A DNA stretch of 64,000 bases from assembly GCA_026419785.1 (NCBI GenBank), contig JAODTK010002899.1:1-64000 (forward strand), written 5' to 3'. The notes beneath the pieces are model-generated. The model was given only the letters and a program-made list of their open reading frames with translations, did no database searches and was not told the origin of the DNA. Position numbers and translations under genes: made by a program. This document shows, piece by piece, positions 10,316 to 22,387 of the stretch. Numbering within the stretch: the stretch's first letter is position 1; each line of letters starts with the position of its first letter. Source of the stretch: Sclerodactyla briareus (lineage: Eukaryota; Echinodermata; Holothuroidea; Dendrochirotida; Sclerodactylidae).

Positions 10316-12505
10316 GTGCAAGCTCTCTTTTTACAAGAATAGTTTGGAGAATCGTGAGAGTTGGAACTTGACCTATATTAAGCCTATTTTTTACTGATGA
10401 CACAATTATGTCGAAGATCATGTAAGGTATCTTTAATGCACTTTCCTACACTCAACTGGTAAACTTGCCAGTGCGCTACTGTTCCATTGGCACTCTTGTT
10501 GAGGAATCTCGTCAACGCAGTCCTGCAGTACGTATTTGTAATATTTGACCATGGTATATACCGAAAGATTGATAGCCCCCTCTAGTTTTAGGAACGGCTT
10601 CCTCATATCGATCGTCTGCTCAATTGCAGGCTAGGCGTGCCACTGTCAGTCATGATATGAAAGTCAAGTCAAGCTCATGTACACCTCGTGAAACGTGAAT
10701 AACTTTCCAAAACTTCACTTCGATGTACCGGAGCATGTACCGGAACGTGTCACCCTATAATGAGTGCGATGATTTATTTCGATGATTAGGGAACAATATA
10801 ATAATAAAGTGGCATTTTTCTATAGCGCTCACTTCGTACAGAAGCTGCCATCAGTGGCCTTTGACAACATAAATAACAGACTGACAGAGATCTCAACCTA
10901 ATGGAATGCCTAGGATGAGTTTCGAGCCCCCCCCCCCCCCCCCCCCGAAAGTAGTGAGTGTAGTACAGGTCTTAATACCCCAATGGAATTTTGGTTTTCC
11001 GTTCACTGGAACATCTACTGAGAAGGCACGATCGCCGGACCTATTCTGTTCTCGTTCTAGGCACTACAAAATGGGTTCCAGACTTGACTAGTAGTACGCT
11101 AATGCAGTACTTACACAAAATTAGGTGCAGTGCCATTGAACACATTTGAAGGCCAGCCAGCAATCTATACCGGATTCTGTATCTTATGGTGACCAATGCA
11201 GTTCTTTCAAGCAGGCATAGCGCTTCCAAACGTACATTCCCTTGGCTGCAAAATTCTGAACTCTTTCCAACCTAGAAAGAGAACAATCAGGTAGGCCGTA
11301 GAGTAGAGTATAGTCAGTATATACAACAAAATCAAGGAAATGAACATGACGAGAGAGTGAACCAACTGTTCCAAGGATTTTCTATATCCAAAGGGAAACG
11401 GAGGGCCCTGACACGATGTCGGTTAAACATAGCCAATTTACATTTGTCGTTATGTGCCTTTTCAAATTAAACAACTGTATAAACCATACAAAAACCATCC
11501 ACTTAGTATTTTACTAAGCCGATTCAATGATGCGAGTGTCATTAATATTAATGCCGGCCAACTACAACGCATTTGCGAGGCTGAGTCTGGCTGCCAAATT
11601 TGATGTATTCAGTTTTAGTACTGATCAATTTAGCCTTTCTGTTCATTCAGCTGTAAGACTTCACAGAGCGGCAGTTTTCAAGAGCCCTGCTACAACAAAA
11701 CAACACGTCATTCATCCTCTGGTTAGGTTTGCCCAGGTTTGAAGGAGCTGTAGTACGAGTGGTCATCGGCAACCGATCAAGTGATGTTGTTCTCTATCTT
11801 GAGGGATGTTGTCAACCATTAAGCTGCTCATGCTGAGTACTGGAGTACTGTTTGAATAGCACGGCCATACGCACTTCCTTTGTGGTAACCAAAAGGGAAA
11901 TCAAGCTTCTTCTGAAAATGATTCGGCACAGCGCACCCCATTCTTCACCCTGCAGGTAACTTTCCGAACCATTTCAGAGGCGATTTCCGGTTAGCCGAAC
12001 TGGTTTATGGAGACGTTGATTAACAACTGAGAAACGACAGTGTCGAATTGGCCGCAGGAGATCGAGGGCAACCCAGCGGAGTGCACCTGTTTGTTGTCGA
12101 TGTTGAGAGTCCAGCTTGGTCAGTTTACGATAAGCGTTCTCTGTCTATACTAATGCTCTTTAATCATAATGTAACCCGGTGTAATCTCCTCTGGTAATGT
12201 GATCGTTTAGTTGATCAGCATCGCTTCTCACGATTTTGACGGCACAACGGTAGTTGCTCACAGGTCTGTAACTCTCGCTGGGACCCGATCAGGCCGTGGT
12301 TTCTTAGAGCGGATGGACAATGGAAGTGTTCCATATGGATGGAAAAGGTTCCAGTGGTCATTGAAATGTTCACAATCCCTCCTTCAGGACAGGATAAGGA
12401 CTCGAGATGATGTAAGAGCAGACATTGTAGGGAAAAGAATCTGGTGGAGGCAGTAGGTTGGTTTCGACTCCTTCAGAACTTGTGAGTGACGTAAGATTCA
12501 CTTAC
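10316..12505. other. No assigned gene; C20 run
   Basis: A homopolymer of about 20 cytosines lies at 10927-10946. The rest is unique-looking sequence with short open frames (for example 11527-11742 and 12211-12456 on the plus strand) that have no recognisable domain and no good splice borders. It may be intronic or intergenic relative to the exon at 12506-12731. Confidence 0.35.
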
Positions 12506-12731
12506 GTCTGCATGAAGGAACAGCGGGTTTCCGACCACCCATGGCGGGCATGTCAAACAAACAGCAAACTGAAGATTGTCTCTGTACTTGGATTCTAGAA
12601 TGACGTAACCCCAAAGGTATTGGCAAAGACTACCATTGGCTCGTACGGATTGTCCTGCCTCCATTCCAGTTAGTTTTACTGACAGTTCTAAAGAGTTTAC
12701 CCCGTCATTGCCAGTGCTGTAGTAGACGACA
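12506..12731 (-). CDS. Internal coding exon, unknown extracellular-like protein
   Basis: On the minus strand a textbook acceptor (pyrimidine tract, then TTTTCGGATGCAG) precedes an open exon that begins VVYYSTGNDGVNSLELSVKL. It ends at CATGCAGAC followed by donor GTAAGTG. Length is 226 bp: one leading base plus 75 full codons, so start phase 1 and end phase 0. The product has a beta-rich look with NGS, an N-glycosylation sequon, and three cysteines (CQYLWGY, AVCLTC), which would suit a secreted or cell-surface domain. I do not recognise the family. No frameshift is present, unlike several other loci here. Partner exons were not found with confidence. Confidence 0.5.
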
Positions 12732-12734
12732 CTG

Positions 12735-13204
12735 CATCCGAAAATAGGACAAAAACAGACCATATAATAACGATAACTTATACTAGAATCATACCGTTAT
12801 ATTTTTCACTAGGCTGCCACTTGTCAGGGAATGATCGTTTGAATCAACCCAGAAGGTGCATGAGTTGCAATTTTGGACTTGCCACTCAACATAAACTATA
12901 CTGCGGGATAGTTGACACTTTGGGCATATTCCATTTCCATTTCCATCCAAGCCTACACAAGTTTGTGACTCATCATCAAGGGCACAGGTACACTATGGAA
13001 CGCCGATGCGCCAAAAATTATGCTGGGCTTACTCGTTCTGATACGGTGAATCTTGGGCTGAATACGACCTAGAAAGTCATTATCCACTATGTCCAAGGCC
13101 ACTAATTAGAAAAGGCTCGTTTCATCCATCATTCATCGCCAATAAATCGTTGACGAAAAATGAATCGCCATTTGGCCAAATTCAAGGCAGACCATGGTGT
13201 TTAC
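12735..13204. other. No assigned gene
   Basis: This is the upstream side of the minus-strand exon. It contains the polypyrimidine tract of its acceptor and an 83-codon plus frame (12821-13072) of unconvincing composition. Confidence 0.35.
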
Positions 13205-13560
13205 CCGTCAGTTTCCAGTGCCCTAATAATGAGTTTCCTTAGTCATTATTGTGCCGTCTCATGCCGTAATTAACGACTTTCTTTTCTCATTCTCCGTCAT
13301 TAGTTCGAGGGCATAATAATGACTTAGTTTTTCTCGTTATCATCCCGCCTATCCCCTTTCATCATAATGACTTAGCTGGTCCTTATTCCTCCTTCTCATT
13401 AACATAATAATGACTTAGTTCTTTCTCGTTATTCCTTGTCTATCCCGATTCATAAAAATGACTTCATTACTCATTAATTCCGTCCGCCTTCTCGATTCAT
13501 ATAATGACTCGTTACTCATGTGTGGCCTGGAACGTATACAGCATAATGAGTTCTAGGTCG
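13205..13560. repeat. Minisatellite, about 45-55 bp unit
   Basis: CATAATAATGACTTAGTT..TCTCGTTAT..CCTATCCCGATTCAT recurs about six times, with cores near 13228, 13312, 13366, 13402, 13450 and 13498. Units vary in length. Confidence 0.75.
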
Positions 13561-14408
13561 TATTTTTTTCGCTTTACACGTGGTCGGCAAAAGTGAGAGC
13601 TGGCATAATACTGAAGTTAATGTCCTTATTGCAAACGTAAAATTGATGGCGCTCTTCCAAAAATTAAAGCGCTCTTTCTTCCGGGAAGGAAAAAGACGAG
13701 GATAATGAGAATTTATATTTCAATGCCTCAATTTTCGTTGGAACATCGGTATGCTTTCCTGGAGACCCGTTCCCACCCAAGAAATCTCGCCATGCATTAG
13801 CGTCAACAGGTGGGGACGGGGGATATGTTCCCCCCCCCCCCTTTTGAAAGTGTGGGGATATCATATCGTGTTTCTTTTTTCCCGCTCCCCCCTCAGTCCC
13901 GACGTAAGAAAAAAAATAATAGGCAGCGTGCCCGATGAGAACGAGTAAAGCCACATAATTTTTGGCGCATTCGGCGTTCCATAGTACACGGCCTCAAAGC
14001 TAAGAATGTTCAATTGTATTTTAAAAACCTAAGTTCCAGCATCTGTGGAAAAAGCTCTGGCCCGTGTGGGCCGCAACTTAGCCCGTGCTAACACTTTTTC
14101 CACTAGCGCACTACTAGCGGGACGAACACCATTCCTAACCGGGCAGATAGAGCAGGGTCTGATTCTAGCCGCACATCTGCTTCCAAAGAGTTGGTGGAAT
14201 TTAATTAAGCAGATGGACCTTTCCATCCGATCAATTTTTGTACGACACATATTTTTTTTTGAATCTATAAAAATACCATTGTAAAATCTTGGCTAGGCAG
14301 TAATCAATACATTCACTCAATCAACCAAGCATCCCCCATCGAACCCTAACGACAAAACCAAACCAGAGAGTCAATATTCTGACTGCTTGGAGTTTTTTGA
14401 CCTGTTCA
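13561..14408. other. No gene seen
   Basis: It includes a C10 run near 13830 and short overlapping frames on both strands around 14030-14280 that mirror each other. That pattern is usual for an open GC-rich stretch rather than a gene. Confidence 0.35.
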
Positions 14409-15340
14409 CTACACACACACACACACGCACACACACACTCAACACACACACCACCCCATACCTGTGTAGGGCGCCCAACGGGGACGCGCACAAACGGACA
14501 TTTACTTTCACCCTATGAAAATGGGGACATCAGTGGCAAAAACCCTACATAGGGGTACCCCAACCACTACAAGTATCATTTTTAAGCAGTTTGATGGAAA
14601 CACAGAACCGGGATATCGCCCCATTCCGTTTTTTTTGTTGGGGCGTTTTTCCTATGGAAACGGGCACAAACAAACGGGGATATCCCGGTTCGCGGCGTAA
14701 CCCCCAAAGGTTTTTACGTGAAAAGGATCCCGTGTGGTCCCGTTTTACTGGATCCACAAACGCACACACCACACACACACCACACACACACACCCCCACA
14801 CATACTTGTCTATGGTGTGAAACGAGGTAGTGTGTTTTTGAAAAACCACCCAAACGAGGAAACCGTACTTATTTCCATACCATTGCGTATCCCTCCGAAT
14901 ATGCCAGGAGATACTACTCTTCACATGGCCACCGAGGTAATGGCTTAGACCTGAAAAGCTACCGCAAAAACGAGGTTCTTAGAAAAAAATTTAATTAATA
15001 ACAAAATTACAAACCAACGTTGTAGCGTGTAGCTTTCTACCGCATCACCGAGGAAGTTGCTCCAATTGATTCAACAGCACATTACCCCGAGAGGGGATGG
15101 TGCAGAGAGCGCCATCAATGCCCTATTCTAACCGGTATTCCCGTTTGTCGTGGTACCTGATTGACAGGTGTAAAACCGTATGTGTCACCTCGGTTTCCAC
15201 CATTTGACAAACGCCAACCACACCACACCCCACACACCACGCACACAACACACACGCACACCCCCCCGCACACACACACACACACACGCACAACACACAC
15301 ACACGCCACACGCACAACAACTACACCCACACAAGCACAC
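14409..15340. repeat. Cluster of (CA)n microsatellites
   Basis: Three impure CA tracts lie at about 14409-14452, 14760-14802 and 15211-15335. Between the first two is a G/C-run-rich stretch with GGGGACATCAGTGGC and GGGATATCGCCCCATT. Frames reading Thr-His or Cys-Val repeats come from the microsatellites. Confidence 0.85.
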
Positions 15341-16709
15341 ACTACTTGTTGCACATTGCAATTCCTCTTGTGGCCTTGGCATGGCAAGGATCCAAAACCG
15401 TTGAAGGGGTGTTCGTTATTTTTTGTTGCAGTAATAGAGATAAATTAGAATTCAGCATTCACGAATGTGTTGCAAGTTGTTTTTCTTTCAGAACGTCCTC
15501 ATTCCACCGGATAGCTGAATTTTTTATTTTTAATTATATTTTCCCCTAACCTCGTGGGGAAGTATGCCCAACTCATTGTTCCATAATTGTCATTTGACCA
15601 ATCAATGCCAGCATAGTCGCGAGCGCTTGCCCTATTTATAGCGCAAAAATAATTGCGTGCCAGTGACCACCATAAACAAGCAGAAATCATCTGACTAGCT
15701 GAAAGCACTGAATCAGGACCTGCTTACGGCCGATTTCTCTTCCTTGGGAGGTTCAGCGGATCACTAAATCCTTCAGTTTACGCCATAAAGCTCCAGTAAA
15801 CAACAATTCAAGCCCCTTCATTGATCCTTTACTGTTTACCCTAAGGCTAGGACTATACCGTTTTGCGAATGATACAGTGTAGGGCATAATCGATACCCAT
15901 GTGAATTTAGTGTAACACAGAAATTGACTGGGTGGGTTGGGGTCGCATTCCCGTAATTCCATGATGTAATTACAAATCTTATCGTCACCAGACAGCTGAA
16001 CCTAACCGTTTCACTAACCCTTACCCCAGCCTCTTCTAATCGGATGCTAACAATAATCTCATAGATACATCCAGTAACTGTACACATCGTGGACATGTGG
16101 ATAACGAAACTACTTTCCTAGGTGCACTTTTGTGTTAGCAACTTAGCAGTCATGGGCAAGCCAGGAAAATGATGAATTTCACTCATTTGGTGAATGTATC
16201 ACCACAAATCCTGATATTTTGTTCTTGGCATTCGACTTCACATAAAAATGGCAAAATTCTGATTGAATCGATTTTTCCAACTACTGAAGCCGTTTTTTTT
16301 TTCCGATCGTCCGTAACGCAGCTACCGTAATAAACAGTGGAGGCTAGGCCTCTATCTATTGATTGCATATTGGGCCAAAAACCGAATAATTGCTTGATTT
16401 GAGTCGGAAAAATTGGATTTCAATCAGAATTTCTGTAATTTTTTTTATGTGAATTAAATAACCAGAACAACCATCAGGATTTTGTGGCGATTATACACCC
16501 ACCAATGAGTGCAATATGTGATTTTTCTGGCTTGCTTGCATTGACTGCCAGACAAAGTGCCTCATTAAATAGGTTTTCTGCAAATTCGAAACTCACGTGT
16601 CTATTTTCTAGTCCTGTCATGTGGTTCTTGTGCTAAAGTGGTGTTGTAAATTGCACTAACAGTATCTCTAATCATGTTAATTTCGGTATGTTGCAGCCGC
16701 TGAATAGCA
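15341..16709. other. No gene seen
   Basis: Unique-looking AT-rich sequence. Several 60-86 codon frames occur on the minus strand without domain features or splice context. Confidence 0.35.
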
Positions 16710-17412
16710 CTAGTCTAGGCTAAGCCGCGTTCCATGCACGCGGGCTGGCGTCTAAAATCGCTCATCGTTATTTTCCATGGGCCATTTTCCATGTACGCGG
16801 GCGGGGCGTTTCTGATAGGCCATGTTTCGATTTTTTCCGCCCGCGTTTCCGCGTGGATTTCGTATCAATTCCCGGGGATTTCCCTGCACTCTTATCCGGC
16901 TTGAAGCCGGATAATGGAGAGTAGAGAACAATTTTAGGTTCAATAATTTCCAACAACATTCAATAATGTTTCAACCAGTAGCGATTTTATACAGATTGTG
17001 TCTTTTCAACGGCCAGACACCTATTTGAACACATTTTACATGTTTAACCGATGATATTCAAGATTTGCTAATTAAAAAATCTCCAAACCTGTCAATTTTG
17101 AGTTTTGATGGTGGGCCGTGATCGTGACATTCAAACAAGGGTTTTCAGAGAATAACCCCTTTGTTCAGGTTTAACAACACTATATGCGGTTCCGTGTTTG
17201 AGAAATACTAATAATTATTTATAATAATAATAATAATCCAAACACAATCATATACAATAATAGTAAAATATAGGCTACTCGTTCTTATATAGCGCATAAA
17301 CCGTGCACACTAAAAGTGAGAAGCCGAGAAAACGCCCGCCCGCCCCCTGCGTGATGGAAACGAGTCTCCAAAACGCCAGCCCGCCCGCCCGCGTGCAGGA
17401 AACGCAGACTAG
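16710..17412. mobile_element. MITE-like element with long GC-rich inverted ends
   Basis: The left end reads CTAGTCTAGGCTAAGCCGCG; the right end, reverse-complemented, reads CTAGTCTGCGTTTCCTGCACG. Both continue into CACGCGGGC(GGGC) blocks, and each arm has a second TTTCC.T..ACGCGGGCGGG block, giving diverged inverted arms of about 90 bp. The 700 bp interior is AT-rich, includes an (ATA)n tract at about 17220-17237, and has no open frame. This is a non-autonomous DNA transposon by structure; superfamily not assigned. Confidence 0.65.
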
Positions 17413-18079
17413 CTTGTCGGTTGGGCTCGGACATTAGTCATCGAAGCCCGGTATTGTGAGGTGCACAAAATATCGATTTTATTAATGGCCCACTGCCCAC
17501 AGCTGTCCAAAACTTTAGCAGGGTAATGTGTCAATTGAGTAAACCTCATCGACCATCATGTCTGCCATTCGGAATAATTTGAAAGTAAACTAACCAGAGT
17601 GGGTGGGGCTTAGAAGCAAAAGGTGTAAAAGTGTTAAGTGGGCGATCACTGATCATGTACATTGCTAAAATTTTATAATAAGTATTGTTTACGTCCGATA
17701 GCTGAAGCTCGGGTTGAAGTTGAATTAGATGATGGAGGCTTATCCACAGACTCGTGCAGGTGGTGTCACCACTCAAAAGGCCGGAGATACTTTCGAGGTT
17801 TTGATTCTGTGTGAACTCAGAGGAATCGATGCAGTCATGAAGAGTGTGTTGTGACACATGGCTTTGAGCAAAATCGACCCCACCTGGAAGTGCAAACTTG
17901 TTTGGTATGTACAGTAGGCTCCTCATGGTGAGGAGAGGCCTACATGATCCGTTGAGTTTGGATGTCTGACCTCTGAGGCAACAGAGTACACAACCACACC
18001 CACTTTGAGTATTTTTGGTAAACAATATTAGAACAATGATTTCCAGCCAGTTTTGTCTCGTGAGTGATATTCCAATCCC
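17413..18079. other. No assigned gene
   Basis: A 191-codon minus frame (17546-18121) crosses this stretch, but its start is antisense to a 312 bp-type repeat unit and the rest has no domain features. I do not accept it as a gene. Confidence 0.35.
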
Positions 18080-18810
18080 GCTGAATGGAGCATGATTATG
18101 CTTGGTATGTGAGTTCCCCATATGGAATACATGAACCCTAATGTTTGTAGGTCAGGTCAAGAGGTCATCAAATTTCAGAAGAGGTCAACTAAAACTTTGT
18201 GAACACAATAATAAGTTAATGGGTCCAATCGAGATAAATTGTGTTAAGTTTTGTGTGGTACAGCTTTCTTAAACTACAGTACAGGGAGTACGAGGACCAT
18301 ACAAATTTTTGTTTAGATTATTTCCCCACTACGGGGGTGCCTCCACCACTGGGAGATTTTCTATTAGCGCAATAAGTCTCAACGCTCTATCCGATTGTTC
18401 TGAAACTTGGCACACCTCCGCACCCTAGGCAAAATCTTGAATGAATCCGAAAGTGGGCTTTGTGCCATTACTTCAGATTTAACGTGAAAAAATTAGGTTT
18501 GTCCGATTCACACAAAATTTGGCAATGACATGACAATGACTTCAAGGTCACCGGAGGTCGAATTTGTTGAAAAAATTTATCCAATTTACATGGCACTTGG
18601 TGGTTGTGGACCTTAGATGGTTCCTAAAAACTTAGCGGTGATTTCATGGTCACGGGAAGTCAACTTGCGGAATATTTAGGAATTTCCTTACTTTGTCGGA
18701 TTCACACGAATTTTGGTCGCTGTGGATGTTGGTTGGTCCTAAAAACATGGTGCAATGATTTCAAAGTCACCAGAGAACAAATTTGCAAAATTCTGTGGTT
18801 CTCAAGGTCA
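18080..18810 (+). repeat. Single 312 bp-type unit followed by related tandem units
   Basis: 18095-18320 matches the 5.1-7.1 kb unit (GGTATGTGAGTTCCCCAT, GTCAGGTCAAGAGGTCATC, CTTTGTGAACACAATAA, GGGAGTAC). 18350-18810 holds units of a second kind with GTCGGATTCACACGAATTTTGG, GGTCCTAAAAAC and TTTCAAGGTCACCGG. AGGTCA-AG-AGGTCA at 18153-18166 is a direct repeat with two-base spacing. Confidence 0.6.
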
Positions 18811-19989
18811 CTCCATTGAATGAATCTGCCCCTTTCTTTTGCCATGGATGTCATCCTTTTGATATATGAATCCCTACTGACCATAATCACTTTTCATTGC
18901 TTAAAAGTGGGATATACATGTGGGCGGTTTACCCGCCAGGCGATGTACAGTTTTGGGTTAATAATTGTAGCGTTATATTTTAGCGTTTGACTTCCTGGTA
19001 CATGTATTGGGAAAACAGCTATGATTATAAATTTGTCAGAGTCTCATCTTTTGTTCAGCCTCACAAAATTGTATCACTTGTCTTTGTTTGTGGGATACAC
19101 TTATGCCTGATATCTGAAGTTTCCCTGCACTCAACATTTTTAGACATGGTGTCAAATACCACGAGTAGAGTACTTCAATAGGCAGATCAGCTCTGTCAGT
19201 AGAGCTCCACACTGCAGAATATTTGATAATACTGTAGGTGGGACACATCACTGATGATCAGGGGCAAAATCTGTAAGCCGCCATGCCTTTGGTGTGAAAA
19301 ATGAAAAATCCCCAATCTCAGGCATCATGGTCCTGTCTCTTAACCTGATTTCGCACATGTATGTATATGGACCCTTTTTTGGAAGAGACTCTACTCGAAA
19401 AGGTCTTCAACTCACTTATAATCCCTTAACTCAATGATCCACTCGTTGATTTATAGTCCATCAAACTACTAGCGAGAAGTTGAAGCATACTGATTCAATA
19501 TCATAACATTGTTTCTGTATTTTTGAATAGTGGAAATAACCCGACTATGAAGAGGGCATTATTGCAATTTTTATTCTCTTATTTAGGTTACCATAGCCCT
19601 AAGTGCGATCGGGCAATCCTGTGAATTCAGTTAGATCCGCTGCGAGATCCGATTCTGGCCAGATTCCGAAACTGAAAATTTGGTGACTTCCCACAAGTTC
19701 CCAGTTATGAAGGCGGTATTCAGTGCTAGAAGGATTGGAACTATCCAAAGAATAATAAATATGGTTTCCTTAGCCATGAAATCAGAGCTAATGTGTTCTT
19801 AAGGCCTCCACTACAGCTGCACTTCGCTTTTACATATAATTTTATGATAGTTTCACGAATGAATGAGAAGCATAAGCATAGACTTTAGTAGAAACACCTC
19901 TGGAAGGAGGTGACTGATTTAAGAATCATTGTCAGTAGCAACTAATTTATTGACAGACCTTTAAAACAGGGTCAATCTTTGAATACAGT
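18811..19989. other. No gene seen
   Basis: AT-rich, unique-looking sequence with short frames only. No splice-bounded exon was recognised. Confidence 0.35.
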
Positions 19990-20915
19990 AGCTTTCCTAG
20001 GCTCTAAAGAGTCCCACCCCAGCCTGGAAATAATATCTGTAACACTGGCTTCCCGTAAGTCATTTTGTCAATATGGTTTGCCCAGCTGAGCTTAATTTAT
20101 TATTTCCAGTCGCAAACATGTATGACTAGGAACGATTTCTAAGATCACGTCATTCATCTGGTTAGAAAATATGATTAAGTTCTTTTCTTTGGTTATGTGC
20201 ATAGCATAGCACTTCTCATTATTGAAAGTCATCTGGCAACATTTCTCCGATGTGAAGTGTATAGGTGATACTCTGGAGCTTTCTAGTGTCGTCACCTTTC
20301 TTCATCTGCCTAGGGAATGCAGTCATCTGCTAAGAGACACAGTCCACTGTTCTGAAGATATAGTATCTATGGTATCATTGAGGTAGATATGAAGAGTAGT
20401 GGTTCGAGTACAGTACCTGGTGGGACACCTGAAGGCACACTCACTGGAGTAGAGCATACTAACCCCATCAAGAGTGAATTTTTTACTCAGTAAAATTCTG
20501 ATCCAAGGATGTGATTGCATATGCCTGCATGATTTAATTCAGCTAGGAGCTGTTAATGCAGAACAGTATCAATGCCCACCTGAAATCCATAATGATAAAC
20601 ATCTGCTTGACCTTTACCATAAAAAATGCTGGCAATATCATATTTGGATGTCAAGGCTAATAGAGAATACGCATGAACAACCTTTTCGATAACCATGTAT
20701 GGTATGTGCTTTAATGTTAGTAAGCCATGGTCTCCTAGGTGACCCATGACGTATGAGATGTCCCAACAACCTTTGTGGATATTGAGATGAGTGACACAGA
20801 ACGATAATTACTGGGGTCGCCAGCTTGCAGCAGTTCCCTCTATTATGAGAAGTTGTGTTAGCAGCCAGCCAATCTTCAGGGAGCTGGTTATTACAGTACA
20901 CATGTAGATATTAAT
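19990..20915 (-). mobile_element. LINE reverse transcriptase, reversed, frameshifted
   Basis: On the minus strand the RT motifs appear in the right order. LPEDWLAAN is at about 20891, PVSVPSGVPPGTVLEP at about 20445-20400, LLADDC (the catalytic A/F-DD box) at about 20335-20318, MTFNNEKCYAMHITKEKN at about 20240-20185, and LSWANHIDKMT at about 20100-20050. This matches CR1/L2/Jockey-type non-LTR retrotransposons. The catalytic Asp-Asp pair survives, but stops and frame changes break the protein. The LSWANHID segment resembles LSWADHMVN at 235-265. The 5' endonuclease domain is absent, as is usual for truncated LINE copies. Confidence 0.8.
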
Positions 20916-21363
20916 ATAGGATGACAGCAGTATTGGAGCAACACACAAGGAAGTGTAAGTTGCTTATTGTCCATCTGGGCTGGGAGCCTGAGTATATAAA
21001 AAACATGTACGGATCGGAACTGGCCATTCAAAAATTAAAAAAAAAGGTCCTGAGCGGTACTTTCATATAAGAAGCACTGTTTTTCTTCACACTGAAAATA
21101 AAATAATACATACAGTAAGTAATATTCTGTATTGTTATGAACAACATAGTCAATCATTATTGTGCAAACAGTTCCCTAACTTCTCGGTATTATTGACCAG
21201 AACTGGACGCTGATATATACAGTAACTCTGCATTCAGAGTTGGAAATGAAATTCGGACATTCAAATTTTAGGTTTTCTATTCTCTACAATAATATGTCTG
21301 ACTTAACTTTTAATTGTTCAGTTGTACAATAGATATTGAGTTGATTCTTCTCTCTTTTCGTAG
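20916..21363. other. No gene seen
   Basis: AT-rich sequence ending in a pyrimidine tract (TTCTTCTCTCTTTTCGTAG) that serves as acceptor for the candidate exon after it. Confidence 0.35.
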
Positions 21364-21437
21364 ATGGAGATCTCCTTGAAATTGTGGTCAAAATTGAGGA
21401 TGAATCGCCTGATGAAGGGCCATACCATGGCGAATGA
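21364..21437 (+). CDS. Candidate short acidic exon
   Basis: A strong acceptor (TTCTCTCTTTTCGTAG) is followed by an open stretch that reads LLEIVVKIEDESPDEGPYHG and then a stop codon. A GTAAGT donor lies just after, at about 21449. VKIEDE-type acidic exons often sit upstream of C2H2 zinc-finger exons in invertebrates. The in-frame TGA before the donor means either a base error, a terminal exon or a dead exon. The nearest zinc-finger sequence in the window is 19 kb away, so linkage is speculative. Confidence 0.3.
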
Positions 21438-21449
21438 TAGTGCTGACGG

Positions 21450-22387
21450 TAGTAAGTCAGATTTTAGTCAATGGTTCAAGATGATTCGAGTTTGTCAACG
21501 GCCATGATACAGCCAACTCTGATAGATATTAGCAAAACATTCATGTGTAGCATGAGTGTAGTTTTCTCAATTGATGTTACAGTATTCACAAAAGTCAACC
21601 TGTTAGAAGAGCTAATTGTTACAATTAATTTGCAGATTGTTGCATAACTCATGAAGGTGTATCAAATGTGATGCAGTTCAGCATATTATTTGGGGTGGGT
21701 GCCCAAATATGCTGTTAATTACTCCAGGAATCAATTTATTGTCTTGCAGAATTCATGTGTTGAATGTCTTATTTTGGTGACAGAATTCGTAATTTGATTT
21801 AGTTTGGTGAAAACTACCATAGTGCACTTCTTTTTTTTTGAAGGGAGAAGATTTCGAAGGCAGAACAAACTCTGGACAGTGCTTTATCAAGCCAATAATC
21901 CAGCTACCCAACTAGATATGTGTAGGCAGGTATCACCCGCCCATGTTTGTATCCCTCCCCCGCTCTTGAGCAATCATTGGAAAGAGTATCTAACACCCCA
22001 TGAAGACCTCCATTTTGGTCAGAAACCAAGATAGGCTTTTTTTTCCACCAAGTTTTGTTGTACTCCAAGGAAGTTTTAAAAAAGTCACATAAATTAGGCA
22101 AATTTGACCCATGGTGGCCTTGAAATGACCTTTAACTTTGCAGGAACACATGTAGCCCCATCCACCAAGTTTTGTTTGAATCTGACAAAGTTTCGAAAAT
22201 TGCATAATTATGCAAATTTGACCTCAGATGACCTTGAAATGGCCTCCACATTTCAGGATCATTAAATCCCCGGACACTACTCGTGTCGCGGAGATATAAT
22301 TACCAGAAGGTACATGTTACCCCAGTCCTGAGTCGGTGTTACTTGGGGCTTGGTTGGTCAGATAGTCAGGCAGAGAGGATTGTTGGT
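21450..22387. other. Mostly repeat-like intergenic DNA
   Basis: 22040-22270 has two units of a dispersed repeat (CCACCAAGTTTTGTTTGAATCTGACAAAG, GCAAATTTGACCTCAGATGACCTTGAAATGGCCTCC), related to pieces at 18.5, 40.4 and 52.3 kb. The rest is unassigned. 22270-22387 is likely 3' untranslated sequence of the exon that follows on the minus strand. Confidence 0.4.

Noticed and set aside
14545..15404. Cys-Val-rich and Thr-His-rich frames
   Set aside because: Direct translations of CA/GT microsatellites.
17546..18121. 191-codon minus frame, among the longest in the window
   Set aside because: Its N-terminal part is antisense to a 312 bp-type repeat unit and no domain or splice context supports it.
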